From an uncultured Tenacibaculum sp. (GTDB lineage Bacteria > Bacteroidota > Bacteroidia > Flavobacteriales > Flavobacteriaceae), in contig NZ_CANNBW010000015.1 of assembly GCF_947502995.1 (NCBI RefSeq), positions 1 to 58,025 on the forward strand: a stretch of DNA of 58,025 nt, read 5' to 3'. Position numbers and translations under genes: made by a program. Position 1 is the stretch's first letter; each line of letters begins with the position of its first letter. Below the pieces are notes generated by a model, which ran no database searches, was not told the origin of the DNA, and saw nothing but the letters and a program-made list of their open reading frames with translations. Below are positions 6,969-15,188 of the stretch, in pieces.

Positions 6969-8102
6969 TTACTTTAAAATGATTTCGTAAGGTGTGTCGT
7001 TATTTAAAGAATAGTTTCCGGATATTTCATCAACTATTTTTTCTTTATTTATATCAAAATAAGTAACTCGAAATTGTTTAATTTGATCTTCAGGATACGA
7101 GTTGAAATTCATATCTATAATACCTTCGGTATTACTAGTTTTACTTTCTCTAAATTTATATTCAGTTAAAGCATCAATAGTTACTTGAATTGGCGTACCA
7201 CTTGCGTTTTTAAATAAAGCTTTAAAGCCTTGTAATTCTTTTTCAGGCTCATTTACATATTTTAAATGTTGTTCGTTAGTGTTCTGATGTTTGTTTCTGT
7301 AAAAACCTAAGTGTATGTTATTACTTACATCATCTAAAAAAGTATTATAGCCTTTCTTTTCAGCATCATCAAAATATTTACAAGATTCACTTGTGTTAGA
7401 TCTTGCATTATTAACTTCTTTGCTGTATTTCTTTCTGCTTCTATAGTTTTTAAAAGCTAAAACAGATCTTTTAAATAAATAAAACACGAATAATCCTGCT
7501 AGTACTTCAAGTACATAAAAAAGTACTGGTAAAACATCTTGAATTCCAAAAACCGATTCTCTAATTCCTGCTGAAATTTCTCTCGCAACTCGTTCTTTAG
7601 AGAAGTAATATATGGCAACACCAATAGCAGAAAATAATGTACTACCAACAAAAAATTGAATTCTAACATCTCTTACAATTCCTTTTCTAATGTCAGATTC
7701 TGGTTTTGCAGAGTTTGAAGGAACTTTTTTCTCTTCAAAAAAACGTTTATTTCTGGTGTGAGAACTAAGCATACCAACCATTAATTCTGCAATTACAATA
7801 GAGATGAAAATAATTCCTACACCAATAACCCATGGAGCTTGTGGTAAAATATCTCTATAAATTTCTCTACTGAAATAATATTCTAAAATACAGATAACAA
7901 CAAAAGCAATGGTAAAAGGAACTACGTATGCGTTAGACATAATTTTATCCCATTGATTTAGCTTTTCCTCATTTGGTTTTAAAATCTCAAAAGTATCTCT
8001 AGCTCTTTTAGAGGCAGAGTTTGCTCTTGATGCTAGTTCATCGGAAATTTTAAATAAATCTTCTGATTCATCAGTAGATGGTTTGTCCCAGTTTATAATC
8101 AT
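6969..8102 (-). CDS. Four-helix membrane protein of a vWA two-gene unit, unknown
   Basis: 377 residues. N-terminal 55 residues are charged and helical (SDELASRANSASKRARDTFE), then four membrane helices (about 58-77, 91-111, 148-167, 190-211) with a basic cytoplasmic loop, and a 160-residue soluble C-terminus with beta-strand character (ASGTPIQVTIDALTEYKFRE). It begins 12 bp after the vWA lipoprotein gene and shares its terminator, so the two probably act together, the lipoprotein outside and this protein in the membrane. I do not recognise a family and assign no function. Confidence 0.75.
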   Translation of the reverse strand: MIINWDKPSTDESEDLFKISDELASRANSASKRARDTFEILKPNEEKLNQWDKIMSNAYVVPFTIAFVVICILEYYFSREIYRDILPQAPWVIGVGIIFISIVIAELMVGMLSSHTRNKRFFEEKKVPSNSAKPESDIRKGIVRDVRIQFFVGSTLFSAIGVAIYYFSKERVAREISAGIRESVFGIQDVLPVLFYVLEVLAGLFVFYLFKRSVLAFKNYRSRKKYSKEVNNARSNTSESCKYFDDAEKKGYNTFLDDVSNNIHLGFYRNKHQNTNEQHLKYVNEPEKELQGFKALFKNASGTPIQVTIDALTEYKFRESKTSNTEGIIDMNFNSYPEDQIKQFRVTYFDINKEKIVDEISGNYSLNNDTPYEIILK

Positions 8103-8114
8103 AACAGTTAGTTT

Positions 8115-8888
8115 TTATATACAATCAAAGTCTTCAATATAGCTAAAGAAACCTTCTTTACCTTCAAATTCATTTAACTCAATTCCTTCAAAAATAGAAG
8201 TGTCTTTCCAGCCAATTAAAAATAATTCTGCATTGTCAGGTAAAGCTAATTTTGCTTTAATTTTTTCAATCTTTCCAGATCTTCTAGGTTCATTAACACC
8301 ATCTGTAAAAAGAACAACCATTACTTTGTCATAATCTTCAACTTTTGGTTCTTTTAAAAGCTTGTTAATGTGTTCGAAAGCTAAATTAATATTGGTTATA
8401 TCATTTCCTTTATAAGGTTTATATCCTAGAATTGAATTTTGTACTGTTTTAGATAAAAAACTGTTTAATTTTGAAGCATTTTTCTTCTTAATTTTTTCAT
8501 TTTTAGCCTTTATCTTATCGTTATACTTTTTTTGTTTAGCCTGTTCAGATAATGTAGGATGTTCAGATGTTAAAATATTTTTGTAAGGTTTTAAAGCACT
8601 TACTTTTAGTCTGAATATTTCTTTTGAATTAGGAGCTGGATTTCCTATAATTGTTGAAGTAAAATAACCGCTACCATTTTCATTGATTACATCTACAATT
8701 GTTTTGTAATCTTCTTTATTTAATTTTTGAATACTTTCAGATGAACCACTTCTATCATCTCCTAAAACAATCATAATTTTACATTCAGGAATTTCTTCTT
8801 CGGCAATAGCATTATGATTTGGTTTTGGTGAATCACATGAGAAAATAAAAAGTAATAGAATAATAGGTAAAAAACTTTTGCTTAGCAT
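8115..8888 (-). CDS. von Willebrand factor A-type lipoprotein
   Basis: 257 residues with a lipoprotein signal (LLLFIFSC, Cys18). The fold is recognised from a complete MIDAS metal site: D45-R-S47-G-S49 (DxSxS), a threonine in GNDITNINLAFEH, and D196 in FTDGVNEPR. An unusual lysine-rich insert lies at about 112-142 (QAKQKKYNDKIKAKNEKIKK), probably a helical arm. vWA domains bind protein partners through the metal; the obvious candidate partner is the membrane protein coded 12 bp downstream. No further component is present on either side. Confidence 0.8.
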   Translation of the reverse strand: MLSKSFLPIILLLFIFSCDSPKPNHNAIAEEEIPECKIMIVLGDDRSGSSESIQKLNKEDYKTIVDVINENGSGYFTSTIIGNPAPNSKEIFRLKVSALKPYKNILTSEHPTLSEQAKQKKYNDKIKAKNEKIKKKNASKLNSFLSKTVQNSILGYKPYKGNDITNINLAFEHINKLLKEPKVEDYDKVMVVLFTDGVNEPRRSGKIEKIKAKLALPDNAELFLIGWKDTSIFEGIELNEFEGKEGFFSYIEDFDCI

Positions 8889-9062
8889 AAATATTTATTT
8901 TTCGCTAATATATATAATGTATTAGACACATGAACAAACAAAGCACATTTTTGAATAAAAGAGATTATATTCTTTTATTTTTATTTATAAGAAGTGATTT
9001 AAAATAATCTTTTTTTAAGTGAAAGACTATATAAAGGTGAAAAGTAGAACTAAAGAAGAAAA

Positions 9063-9620
9063 TTAATTCATAGTTATATCTGCTGGTGCATTTGCCCAGA
9101 TTTTATATTTTCCACCTTTTTGAAGTAGTTTATTTTTCCAAATAGCTTCTTCATCTTCAATAAAGATATTATTAAAATCATTTTCAGAAATAAACCAAGA
9201 CTCAGTATTTAATTCACTCTCGAGTTGTTGAGATCCCCAACCAGAATATCCTAAGAAAAATCTAATGTCAGAGGGTTTTATTAAATCTTCATTTAAAAGT
9301 TGTTTTAAAGACTCGAAATTCCCTCCCCAGTAAATTCCATTAGCTACTTCTATACTGTCAGTTAAAAGATGTGGAACTCTATGGATAAAATATAAATTTT
9401 CTTGTTCTACTGGTCCGCCCTGATAAATTGTAAAATTACATTCAATATCTGGTATTAGATCTTCTAGAACATATTGCATTGGTCTATTCAGAATAAATCC
9501 AACGGAACTTGCATCTGAATGATCTGTAATAAGTACTATTGTTCTTTTGAAAGAGTCATCATTTAGTATAGATGGCTCTGCTATTAATAATCTGCCTTTT
9601 TTCGGGGTTAACATCTTCAT
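9063..9620 (-). CDS. YqgE/AlgH family protein (UPF0301)
   Basis: 185 residues, the family's normal length. Diagnostic pieces are KKGRLLIAEPSI, SVGFILNRPM, IYQGGPVE and the FFLGYSGWGSQQLESEL motif near residue 127. The family is cytosolic, widely conserved in Gram-negative bacteria and of unsettled function. It is the gene downstream of uvrA, on the same strand with a 36-bp gap. Confidence 0.95.
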   Translation of the reverse strand: MKMLTPKKGRLLIAEPSILNDDSFKRTIVLITDHSDASSVGFILNRPMQYVLEDLIPDIECNFTIYQGGPVEQENLYFIHRVPHLLTDSIEVANGIYWGGNFESLKQLLNEDLIKPSDIRFFLGYSGWGSQQLESELNTESWFISENDFNNIFIEDEEAIWKNKLLQKGGKYKIWANAPADITMN

Positions 9621-9656
9621 AAATGTTAAATTTTAAAGTAAAATAAAAATATTTTT

Positions 9657-12449
9657 TCAATTTTTTAACTTTTCTTTAATAAAAATTCCAGTTAGAGACT
9701 GATTTTTTTTTGTGAGATCCTCTGGTGTTCCTTCAAAAATTAAGTTACCACCCTTCTTACCTCCCTCAATACCAAGGTCTATGATGTGATCTGCGCACTT
9801 TATAAGGTCAATATTATGCTCGATAACAATTATTGAATGTCCTTTTTCAATTAAGGCGTTAAAAGAGGCTAAAAGCTTCTTTATGTCGTGAAAATGTAAT
9901 CCGGTGGTAGGTTCATCAAAAATGAATAAGGCTTTATCTTTTGTGTTTCCTTTCATTAAAAATGAAGCTAATTTTATACGTTGAGCTTCACCACCAGATA
10001 AGGTAGAAGAAGATTGCCCTAATTGTACGTATCCTAAACCAACATCTTGAAGAGGTTTTAATTTTTTAGCTATTTTGATTGCGCCATTTTCTGTAAAAAA
10101 GTCAATTGCATCATCAATAGTTAAGTTTAAAATATCGTCAATATTTTTTCCTTCAAAATTAACTTCTAATATTTCTTTTTTAAAGCGTTTGCCTTTACAA
10201 TGATCACATTGTAAATGTACATCGGCCATAAATTGCATTTCTATAGTAACTACACCTTCACCTTTACAAACTTCGCAACGCCCACCTTCTACATTAAAAG
10301 AAAAGTGTTTTGGTTGATAATTTCTGATTTTAGATAATTTTTGTGTAGATAGAAGTTTACGGATATCGTCGTAAGCTTTTATGTAAGTAACAGGATTTGA
10401 TCGTGATGATCTACCTATCGGATTTTGGTCAATAAACTCAACATGCTTCAAGTTTTCATAACTTCCCTCAACATCTGTGTACTGACCTATTTTATCTCCA
10501 TAACCAATTAATTTCTTTTGCATAATTGGGTACAGTAATTTTTTTACAAGTGTACTTTTACCACTACCAGAAACTCCTGTGATTACCGTTAAGTTATTTA
10601 GAGGGAAAGTTACATCTATGTTTTTAAGATTATTCTCTCTAGCTCCTAAGATTTTAATAAAATTTTTAGTTTTTCTTCGTTGTTTAGGAACTTCAATTTC
10701 CAAGGTTTCAGATAAATATTCAGCAGTAAGAGTTTTCGATTTTATTAGTTCATCGTAAGTTCCTTCTGCTACAACTTTTCCTCCGTGAGTTCCAGCTTCT
10801 GGTCCAATGTCTATAATGTAATCGGCTTCTTTCATGATGTCTTCATCATGTTCAACTACTATTACCGTATTTCCGAGATCACGTAAGTTTTTAAGAACTT
10901 TAATTAAACGTTCTGTATCTTTTGGATGAAGTCCAATACTTGGCTCGTCTAAAATATACATAGAACCAACTAACGAACTTCCTAAAGAAGTAGCCAAGTT
11001 AATACGTTGACTTTCTCCTCCTGATAATGTATTAGATGTACGATTTAATGTAAGGTAACTTAATCCAACATCAGTTAAAAATTGCAATCTATTATTAATT
11101 TCAGTTAATAATCGTTTTGCTATTTTCTCTTCATATTCATTTAAAGTAATAGATTTAAAGAATACGCTTAATTCGTCTAATGGAAGATTTACTAAATCTG
11201 AAATTGTTTTACCACTAACTTGAACATAGTTTGCTTCTTTTCTTAAGCGTTTTCCGTCGCATTCATGACATTTAGTTTTACCTCTGTAACGAGATAACAT
11301 GACTCTGTTCTGAATTTTATAGCTTTTTTCTTCTAATTCGTTAAACAGATGATGAATTCCCATGAATTTATCTGTTCCTTCCCAAACTAAATTTTGTTGT
11401 TTTTCTGTAAGTTCAAACCAAGGTTTGTGAATTGAAATGTTGTAACTATCTGCATGCAGAATTAAATTTTCCTTATACCATTTATAAGCATCTGTTTTAA
11501 ATGGGAAAATAGCATCTTCGTAAATCGATAGTCCTGTGTTAGGAATTACCAAATCTTCATCGATACCAATTACATTTCCGTATCCTTCACAAGTAGGACA
11601 AGCTCCGTAAGGATTATTAAAACTGAAAAGGTGTGTATTTGGTTCTAAAAAAGTAATACCATCTAGTTCAAATTTATTACTAAATTCTGTTTTAGTTTCT
11701 GTTTCTAAATTTTCAACATAACAGAATCCTTTTCCTTCAAAGAAGGCTGTTTGAATAGCGTCTGCTAGGCGATTGTAGAAATCTTCATCATGTTGAATAA
11801 CAACTCTGTCTACAACTAAATCGATACTATTTCCTTTGAAATCTTCAATAGGAAATTTATCAATTCGATAAACTTTATTATTGTATTTTATTCTAGCATA
11901 ACCTTGTTGTTTTAAAACCTGCAATAAAGATTCAATAGTTCTCTTTTCAGGTATAACTACTGGAGCAATTAAAAGAAGTTTTGTTTGTTCGTTTAACGAT
12001 TTTACATGATTTACAACATCGGTCACCGTATGTTTCTTGACTTCATTTCCAGAAATAGGAGAGAAGGTTCTACCAATTCTGGCGTATAATAATTTTATAT
12101 AATCGTAGATTTCTGTAGAAGTTCCAACTGTGGATCTTGGATTGGTAGAATTTACTTTCTGTTCAATTGCTATAGCAGGAGCAATCCCTTTAATGTAATC
12201 TACTTTGGGTTTGTTAAGTTTTCCTAAGAATTGTCGAGCATAAGAAGATAAACTTTCTACATATCGTCGTTGTCCTTCCGCATATAAAGTATCAAAGGCT
12301 AATGAAGATTTACCAGATCCAGAAAGTCCGGTTATAACCACAAGTTTATTTCTAGGGATAACAACATCAATGTCTTTTAAATTATGCAATGATGCGCCTT
12401 TTATGATTATATTTTCTTTAGGATTTACTTTAGTAATATCTACTTTCAT
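9657..12449 (-). CDS. uvrA: UvrA, damage-recognition ATPase of nucleotide excision repair
   Basis: 930 residues, full length. Two ABC ATPase halves: Walker A GLSGSGKSS at 41-49 and GVSGSGKST in the second half, signatures LSGGESQR and LSGGEAQR, and both zinc modules (CPTCEGYG, CHECDGKR; CEVCKGEG, CDHCKGKR). The insertion domain and the aromatic IEQKVNSTNPRSTVGT segment typical of UvrA are present. It forms the UvrA2-UvrB complex that finds bulky lesions. All cysteines are in place, so it should be active. No LexA-like operator could be identified upstream. Confidence 0.98.
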   Translation of the reverse strand: MKVDITKVNPKENIIIKGASLHNLKDIDVVIPRNKLVVITGLSGSGKSSLAFDTLYAEGQRRYVESLSSYARQFLGKLNKPKVDYIKGIAPAIAIEQKVNSTNPRSTVGTSTEIYDYIKLLYARIGRTFSPISGNEVKKHTVTDVVNHVKSLNEQTKLLLIAPVVIPEKRTIESLLQVLKQQGYARIKYNNKVYRIDKFPIEDFKGNSIDLVVDRVVIQHDEDFYNRLADAIQTAFFEGKGFCYVENLETETKTEFSNKFELDGITFLEPNTHLFSFNNPYGACPTCEGYGNVIGIDEDLVIPNTGLSIYEDAIFPFKTDAYKWYKENLILHADSYNISIHKPWFELTEKQQNLVWEGTDKFMGIHHLFNELEEKSYKIQNRVMLSRYRGKTKCHECDGKRLRKEANYVQVSGKTISDLVNLPLDELSVFFKSITLNEYEEKIAKRLLTEINNRLQFLTDVGLSYLTLNRTSNTLSGGESQRINLATSLGSSLVGSMYILDEPSIGLHPKDTERLIKVLKNLRDLGNTVIVVEHDEDIMKEADYIIDIGPEAGTHGGKVVAEGTYDELIKSKTLTAEYLSETLEIEVPKQRRKTKNFIKILGARENNLKNIDVTFPLNNLTVITGVSGSGKSTLVKKLLYPIMQKKLIGYGDKIGQYTDVEGSYENLKHVEFIDQNPIGRSSRSNPVTYIKAYDDIRKLLSTQKLSKIRNYQPKHFSFNVEGGRCEVCKGEGVVTIEMQFMADVHLQCDHCKGKRFKKEILEVNFEGKNIDDILNLTIDDAIDFFTENGAIKIAKKLKPLQDVGLGYVQLGQSSSTLSGGEAQRIKLASFLMKGNTKDKALFIFDEPTTGLHFHDIKKLLASFNALIEKGHSIIVIEHNIDLIKCADHIIDLGIEGGKKGGNLIFEGTPEDLTKKNQSLTGIFIKEKLKN

Positions 12450-12588
12450 GAACTCAAAAAATAAGTTGTAAAAATAATGCTTTTAAGTTTGGGAAGAAAA
12501 TTAGGTGAATTGAAAGTTGATAAAAAGGAAGTGGTTATAAATTTACAATTGGGGTTATTAGAGTAAACAAATAGTCAGACTATATAAA

Positions 12589-12617
12589 AAGACTGTTTAA
12601 AAAAATTAAACAGTCTT
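12589..12617 (-). terminator. Terminator of the 119-residue protein gene
   Basis: A 12-bp stem (12589-12600 with 12606-12617) followed on the minus strand by TTTTTAT. It lies 24 bp after the stop codon of the gene at 12641. Confidence 0.85.
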
Positions 12618-12640
12618 ATAAAATGCAGATAACATAAAAA

Positions 12641-13000
12641 TTATTCATTATCTATTACTGCAGTCCAGTGTAAATATGGAGTAGTTCCTGTTCGTCCACA
12701 ATTCGAAGTATTTAGGACTCTATAGATATTTAATTCTTCGCTAAAAGGAATTGTTTTAGAAGCTCCTTTACCTGGAGCTAAAGTTCCACTGAATATAGCT
12801 GCTCCAGTATTGTCATTATGAAAAGCATAACCTACAGAATTAGTATTACTAGGATTAGAAACTGCTAGTTGAACAACTGTATTTGGCACAACAGCAAAAG
12901 AATCTGCAGTTTTACATTTTAATGTTCCTGATTGTATATCTGTATCACTACTTACCGTTTTAGCTAAAAGCATACCTTGTTCTAAGTTTGATGTACTCAT
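12641..13000 (-). CDS. Unknown 119-residue protein of the LytTR island
   Basis: No signal peptide or membrane helix; rich in Ser, Thr, Asn and Gly with a predicted beta-sandwich look (AVVPNTVVQLAVSNPSN, FSGTLAPGKGASKTIPF). Two cysteines (29 and 101). I do not recognise it. It forms its own transcription unit: it has a terminator behind it and, in front, the ~175-bp promoter/leader copy that also precedes the frameshifted gene at 14939. That shared control region ties it to the two-component system nearby. Confidence 0.7.
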   Translation of the reverse strand: MSTSNLEQGMLLAKTVSSDTDIQSGTLKCKTADSFAVVPNTVVQLAVSNPSNTNSVGYAFHNDNTGAAIFSGTLAPGKGASKTIPFSEELNIYRVLNTSNCGRTGTTPYLHWTAVIDNE

Positions 13001-13025
13001 TTTTTTAGTTTTTAAATGATTAATT

Positions 13026-13083
13026 CCTACTCATAAGGCTTTTCGGATACCGCCTCGTTTTTATAGTAGTTTCTGAACTCTAC
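13026..13083 (-). promoter_or_regulatory. 58-nt conserved leader element, copy 1 (candidate structured RNA)
   Basis: Read on the minus strand it starts GTAGAGTTCAGAAACTAC, continues with AAAACGAGGCG, a variable 3-4 nt, CCGAAAAGCC, and ends ATGAGTAGG. GTAG can pair with CTAC (hairpin 1), and the same CTAC can pair instead with GTAG at the 3' end, enclosing a GGC/GCC stem. The two pairings exclude each other. It matches no riboswitch class I can recall. The RNA role is inferred. Confidence 0.5.
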
Positions 13084-13159
13084 TTTTGAAAACTTATGTA
13101 GCGCTATTATTTGTTCTCTGATATAAAATTACTTTTAAACTAGCTTGATAATGAGTGTA

Positions 13160-13189
13160 ATGTTGTGAGTAGAGAATTTTATGTTGTGA
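13160..13189 (-). promoter_or_regulatory. Paired direct repeats, candidate LytTR binding site, copy 1
   Basis: Two identical 9-mers (plus strand ATGTTGTGA at 13160-13168 and 13181-13189) lie 21 bp apart, two helical turns. LytTR regulators are known to bind 9-bp direct repeats spaced by 12-13 bp upstream of the promoter. A LytTR regulator is coded 2 kb away. Assignment is inferred from geometry and context. Confidence 0.55.
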
Positions 13190-13239
13190 AATAAGGAAAG
13201 AAAATAGATGTGTTTTTTAGTTTGAAAATTGATGCAAAA

Positions 13240-13268
13240 AAACCTCTATGTTTTTAACATAGAGGTTT
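13240..13268 (-). terminator. Terminator of the Ntn hydrolase gene
   Basis: A 13-bp stem (13240-13252 with 13256-13268) followed on the minus strand by seven T, 24 bp past the stop codon. Confidence 0.9.
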
Positions 13269-13292
13269 AATGAAATTATATAACTGACTTTG

Positions 13293-14369
13293 TTAAGCCA
13301 AAGCTAAACTTAAATTTGTAGCAAATGGATCTACAGTTTCTACAAAGTTTTTATTTTGATAACCATATAATTGATGATTAATAAATTCACCTTCAATTTC
13401 AGAAACAACTTCTAGTTTTGAAACAGGAGAAGGGAATTCATTAATTTTATTTAAATCCATCCATAGGTCTCCCATGCATCTTGCGTTACAGAAATAATAC
13501 GTTAAATTATTATGACTAGAAACGCTAGTCCACAATGTTTGTGCGATGTTAGGGAAATTACTTAAACTAAAATCAAAATTTACAGGAACAGAAGCGTTCA
13601 TTACTATAGATTTAGATTGCGTTAAAGAATCTGCGACGTTTTTTGCATCGTATAAATGATTTAAATAATATGAAGCTCTAGCAAATCGATCTGAAGGAAA
13701 AGGACCGCCAGGTAATGTATTACTAGGAAAGTTGTTTTTATCATTCCATTGCCAACGCCAAAATTGATTTAATTCAATTTGTTTTGCATAAGAAGGTTCA
13801 TTGGTCATTACTCTAAATTCAGGATTGTTATAAATAACATAATTCCCTTCATGGACTTCTATAATAGCTGAATCTCCGAATCTATCTGATACAGAAAGGT
13901 GAAGAGAAGCAGGTTTATCAGATCCAGGAACAATTCTACCAATTAATTGAATTTGAGTTTTTGCATCTTTACTGAAAACGTCTACTACCTCTTGTACAGA
14001 ACAACAAGTATCAAGTACAAACTGTACCCATCTTAAAACATCTAGGTTTTTACATGAACTTCCATCTTTTCTTTCATAAGAAGCGTTACTGTCATATAAT
14101 AAATTAGCAACCAATCCTTTTGAATTTATTCCATCAGAAGCACCAAATGGAGCTTTAGTTCCAACCATAGTAACAATACTGCTGTATTGTGCCTCCCAAA
14201 TTAAAGAATGTTCATTTTCTTTATCAGTTCCACATTTAATCATGTTCTCATCAGAAGTTACTCTAAAAGCAAATATAGTTGTAGGCATTTGTGTTGCCCA
14301 ATCCATATTTCTTGCAGTAGTTAAGAAGTTGTTGTCTTTATTAAAATTGTTAAATATTCTAGTACACAT
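13293..14369 (-). CDS. Linear amide C-N hydrolase (choloylglycine hydrolase/penicillin V acylase type)
   Basis: 358 residues starting MCTRIF: Cys2 becomes the N-terminal nucleophile after removal of Met, as in bile salt hydrolases and penicillin V acylases. Other family marks are NMDWATQMPT (about 18-27), the DGINSKGLVANLLY block with the family Asn, VLRWVQFVLDTC, and the MTNEPSY motif near 190. The family cleaves linear amides, including N-acyl homoserine lactones in some members. There is no signal peptide, so unlike many Gram-negative homologues it appears cytosolic. It follows the frameshifted gene by 122 bp, across a 12-bp stem-loop, and has its own terminator. Substrate unknown. Confidence 0.85.
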   Translation of the reverse strand: MCTRIFNNFNKDNNFLTTARNMDWATQMPTTIFAFRVTSDENMIKCGTDKENEHSLIWEAQYSSIVTMVGTKAPFGASDGINSKGLVANLLYDSNASYERKDGSSCKNLDVLRWVQFVLDTCCSVQEVVDVFSKDAKTQIQLIGRIVPGSDKPASLHLSVSDRFGDSAIIEVHEGNYVIYNNPEFRVMTNEPSYAKQIELNQFWRWQWNDKNNFPSNTLPGGPFPSDRFARASYYLNHLYDAKNVADSLTQSKSIVMNASVPVNFDFSLSNFPNIAQTLWTSVSSHNNLTYYFCNARCMGDLWMDLNKINEFPSPVSKLEVVSEIEGEFINHQLYGYQNKNFVETVDPFATNLSLALA

Positions 14370-14448
14370 AGTTTTAGGTTTTTTAATAGCGTTATATATT
14401 TATTGTCTAATATGAAATTACTATCAAATTTGAATGAATGAGATTGAG

Positions 14449-14485
14449 AAGGTTGAATTCTGAGTAAAACAAAGAATTCAACCTT
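14449..14485. repeat. 12-bp perfect inverted repeat (stem-loop) between two genes
   Basis: 14449-14460 pairs with 14474-14485 around a 13-nt loop. It lies 7 bp past the stop of the frameshifted gene. The minus-strand side lacks a T run, so it is a weak terminator at best; it could be a processing or mRNA-stability hairpin. Confidence 0.7.
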
Positions 14486-14491
14486 TTAGTG

Positions 14492-14939
14492 TTAAATTAT
14501 AACATGTGCTAATGCAGGATTTGCCTTGTTAGAGGTTTTAGGGTTTTCTTCTGTAACCGTAAAAGGTTTCCCTTCAAAAAGATTTGCATAAAGAGCTTTT
14601 GACTCTGAATCTTCACTGCTAGATAAAACTTTTCCTGTTTCTTTATTACCCATCACCATTCTTAAAGTACCATCTTTTAGCGTCCATGCACAAATACTCG
14701 ATGAGCTAACAGATAAAAATGGTTTAACTACTTGTATTCTTGAAGTAGATATTTTTGCATCCATGTAACTTTCTTTTGTGTCGGCAACTTTGTAGTAGAA
14801 AGTGTCAGATGATTTTTTATAGCTTTCTAGTTCGAAAACTACAGCTTCTTCTTTTGATCCATTACTATAGAAAATGTCTTTTTTTAATTTAACATATCCA
14901 AAGTCTTTTCCGTCTTGTTCTAATTTTAATATTACTCAT
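14492..14939 (-). pseudogene. Unknown 148-residue protein gene with a single-base frameshift near the start
   Basis: From the ATG at 14939 the frame closes after 16 codons (MSNIKIRTRR...). Removing one A from the AAAA run (14924-14927, minus strand) joins MSNIK to LEQDGKDFGYVKLKKDIFYS and then to the open frame that ends at 14492, giving 148 residues. The reading frame downstream of the break is open for 143 codons. A later ATG at 14764 would give only the last 90 residues. No signal peptide; not recognised. The duplicated promoter/leader lies in front of the 14939 ATG, confirming that as the true start. It may be a real mutation, a phase-variable A run, or an assembly error. Confidence 0.7.
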
Positions 14940-14963
14940 TTTTATATAAGTTTATAGTTATTT

Positions 14964-15021
14964 CCTACTCATGTGGCTTTTCGGGGGCGCCTCGTTTTTT
15001 GATGTAGTTTCTGAACTCTAC
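14964..15021 (-). promoter_or_regulatory. 58-nt conserved leader element, copy 2 (candidate structured RNA)
   Basis: Exactly as long as copy 1. The two arms (GTAGAGTTC...CTAC and ATGAGTAGG) and GAGGCG...CCGAAAAGCC are unchanged, whereas the loop (CCC in place of GTAT) and the linker (ATC for TAT) differ. Change confined to loop and linker is what a conserved structure would show. Confidence 0.5.
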
Positions 15022-15105
15022 GTTTGGTTAATTGGAAAACTTAGATAGCGCTATAATTGTTTTCTTATATAAAATTACTTTTAAACTGACTTGATAATGA
15101 GTGTA

Positions 15106-15135
15106 ATGTTGTGAATAGAGAATTTCATGTAGTGA
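15106..15135 (-). promoter_or_regulatory. Paired direct repeats, candidate LytTR binding site, copy 2
   Basis: ATGTTGTGA at 15106-15114 and ATGTAGTGA at 15127-15135 (plus-strand reading), again 21 bp apart. One mismatch in the outer repeat. It lies 54 bp from the stop codon of the LytTR regulator gene and upstream of the frameshifted gene and hydrolase. Confidence 0.55.
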
Positions 15136-15188
15136 AACTAAAAAAACAAATACTACATAAAATAGAAGAAGTAAAAGCGAAGAAAATT

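Larger units (their letters stand above)
13022..13192 (-). repeat. Promoter/leader repeat, copy 1
   Basis: About 170 bp that match 14960-15138 along their whole length in the same orientation, each directly before a gene (starts 13000 and 14939). The longest identical blocks are at the leader (GTAGTTTCTGAACTCTAC), around TAGCGCTA (13099-13106) and across TTGATAATGAGTGTAATG. Copy 2 has about 10 extra bases between the leader and the palindrome. The similarity stops near the start codons, so it is a control-region duplication, not a gene duplication. Confidence 0.9.
14960..15138 (-). repeat. Promoter/leader repeat, copy 2
   Basis: The partner of 13022-13192, in the same orientation and at the same distance from a start codon. 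It contains a 58-nt leader element, the TAGCGCTA palindrome (15046-15053) and the paired direct repeats, in the same order. Confidence 0.9.

Noticed and set aside
14492..14764. 90-codon ORF as a gene by itself
   Set aside because: The frame stays open upstream for another 53 codons and is joined to the conserved leader by a one-base change, so this is the end of a longer broken gene.
13022..15138. CRISPR or transposon ends in the island repeats
   Set aside because: Only two copies, in direct orientation, each at a gene start, without spacers, target-site duplications or transposase.
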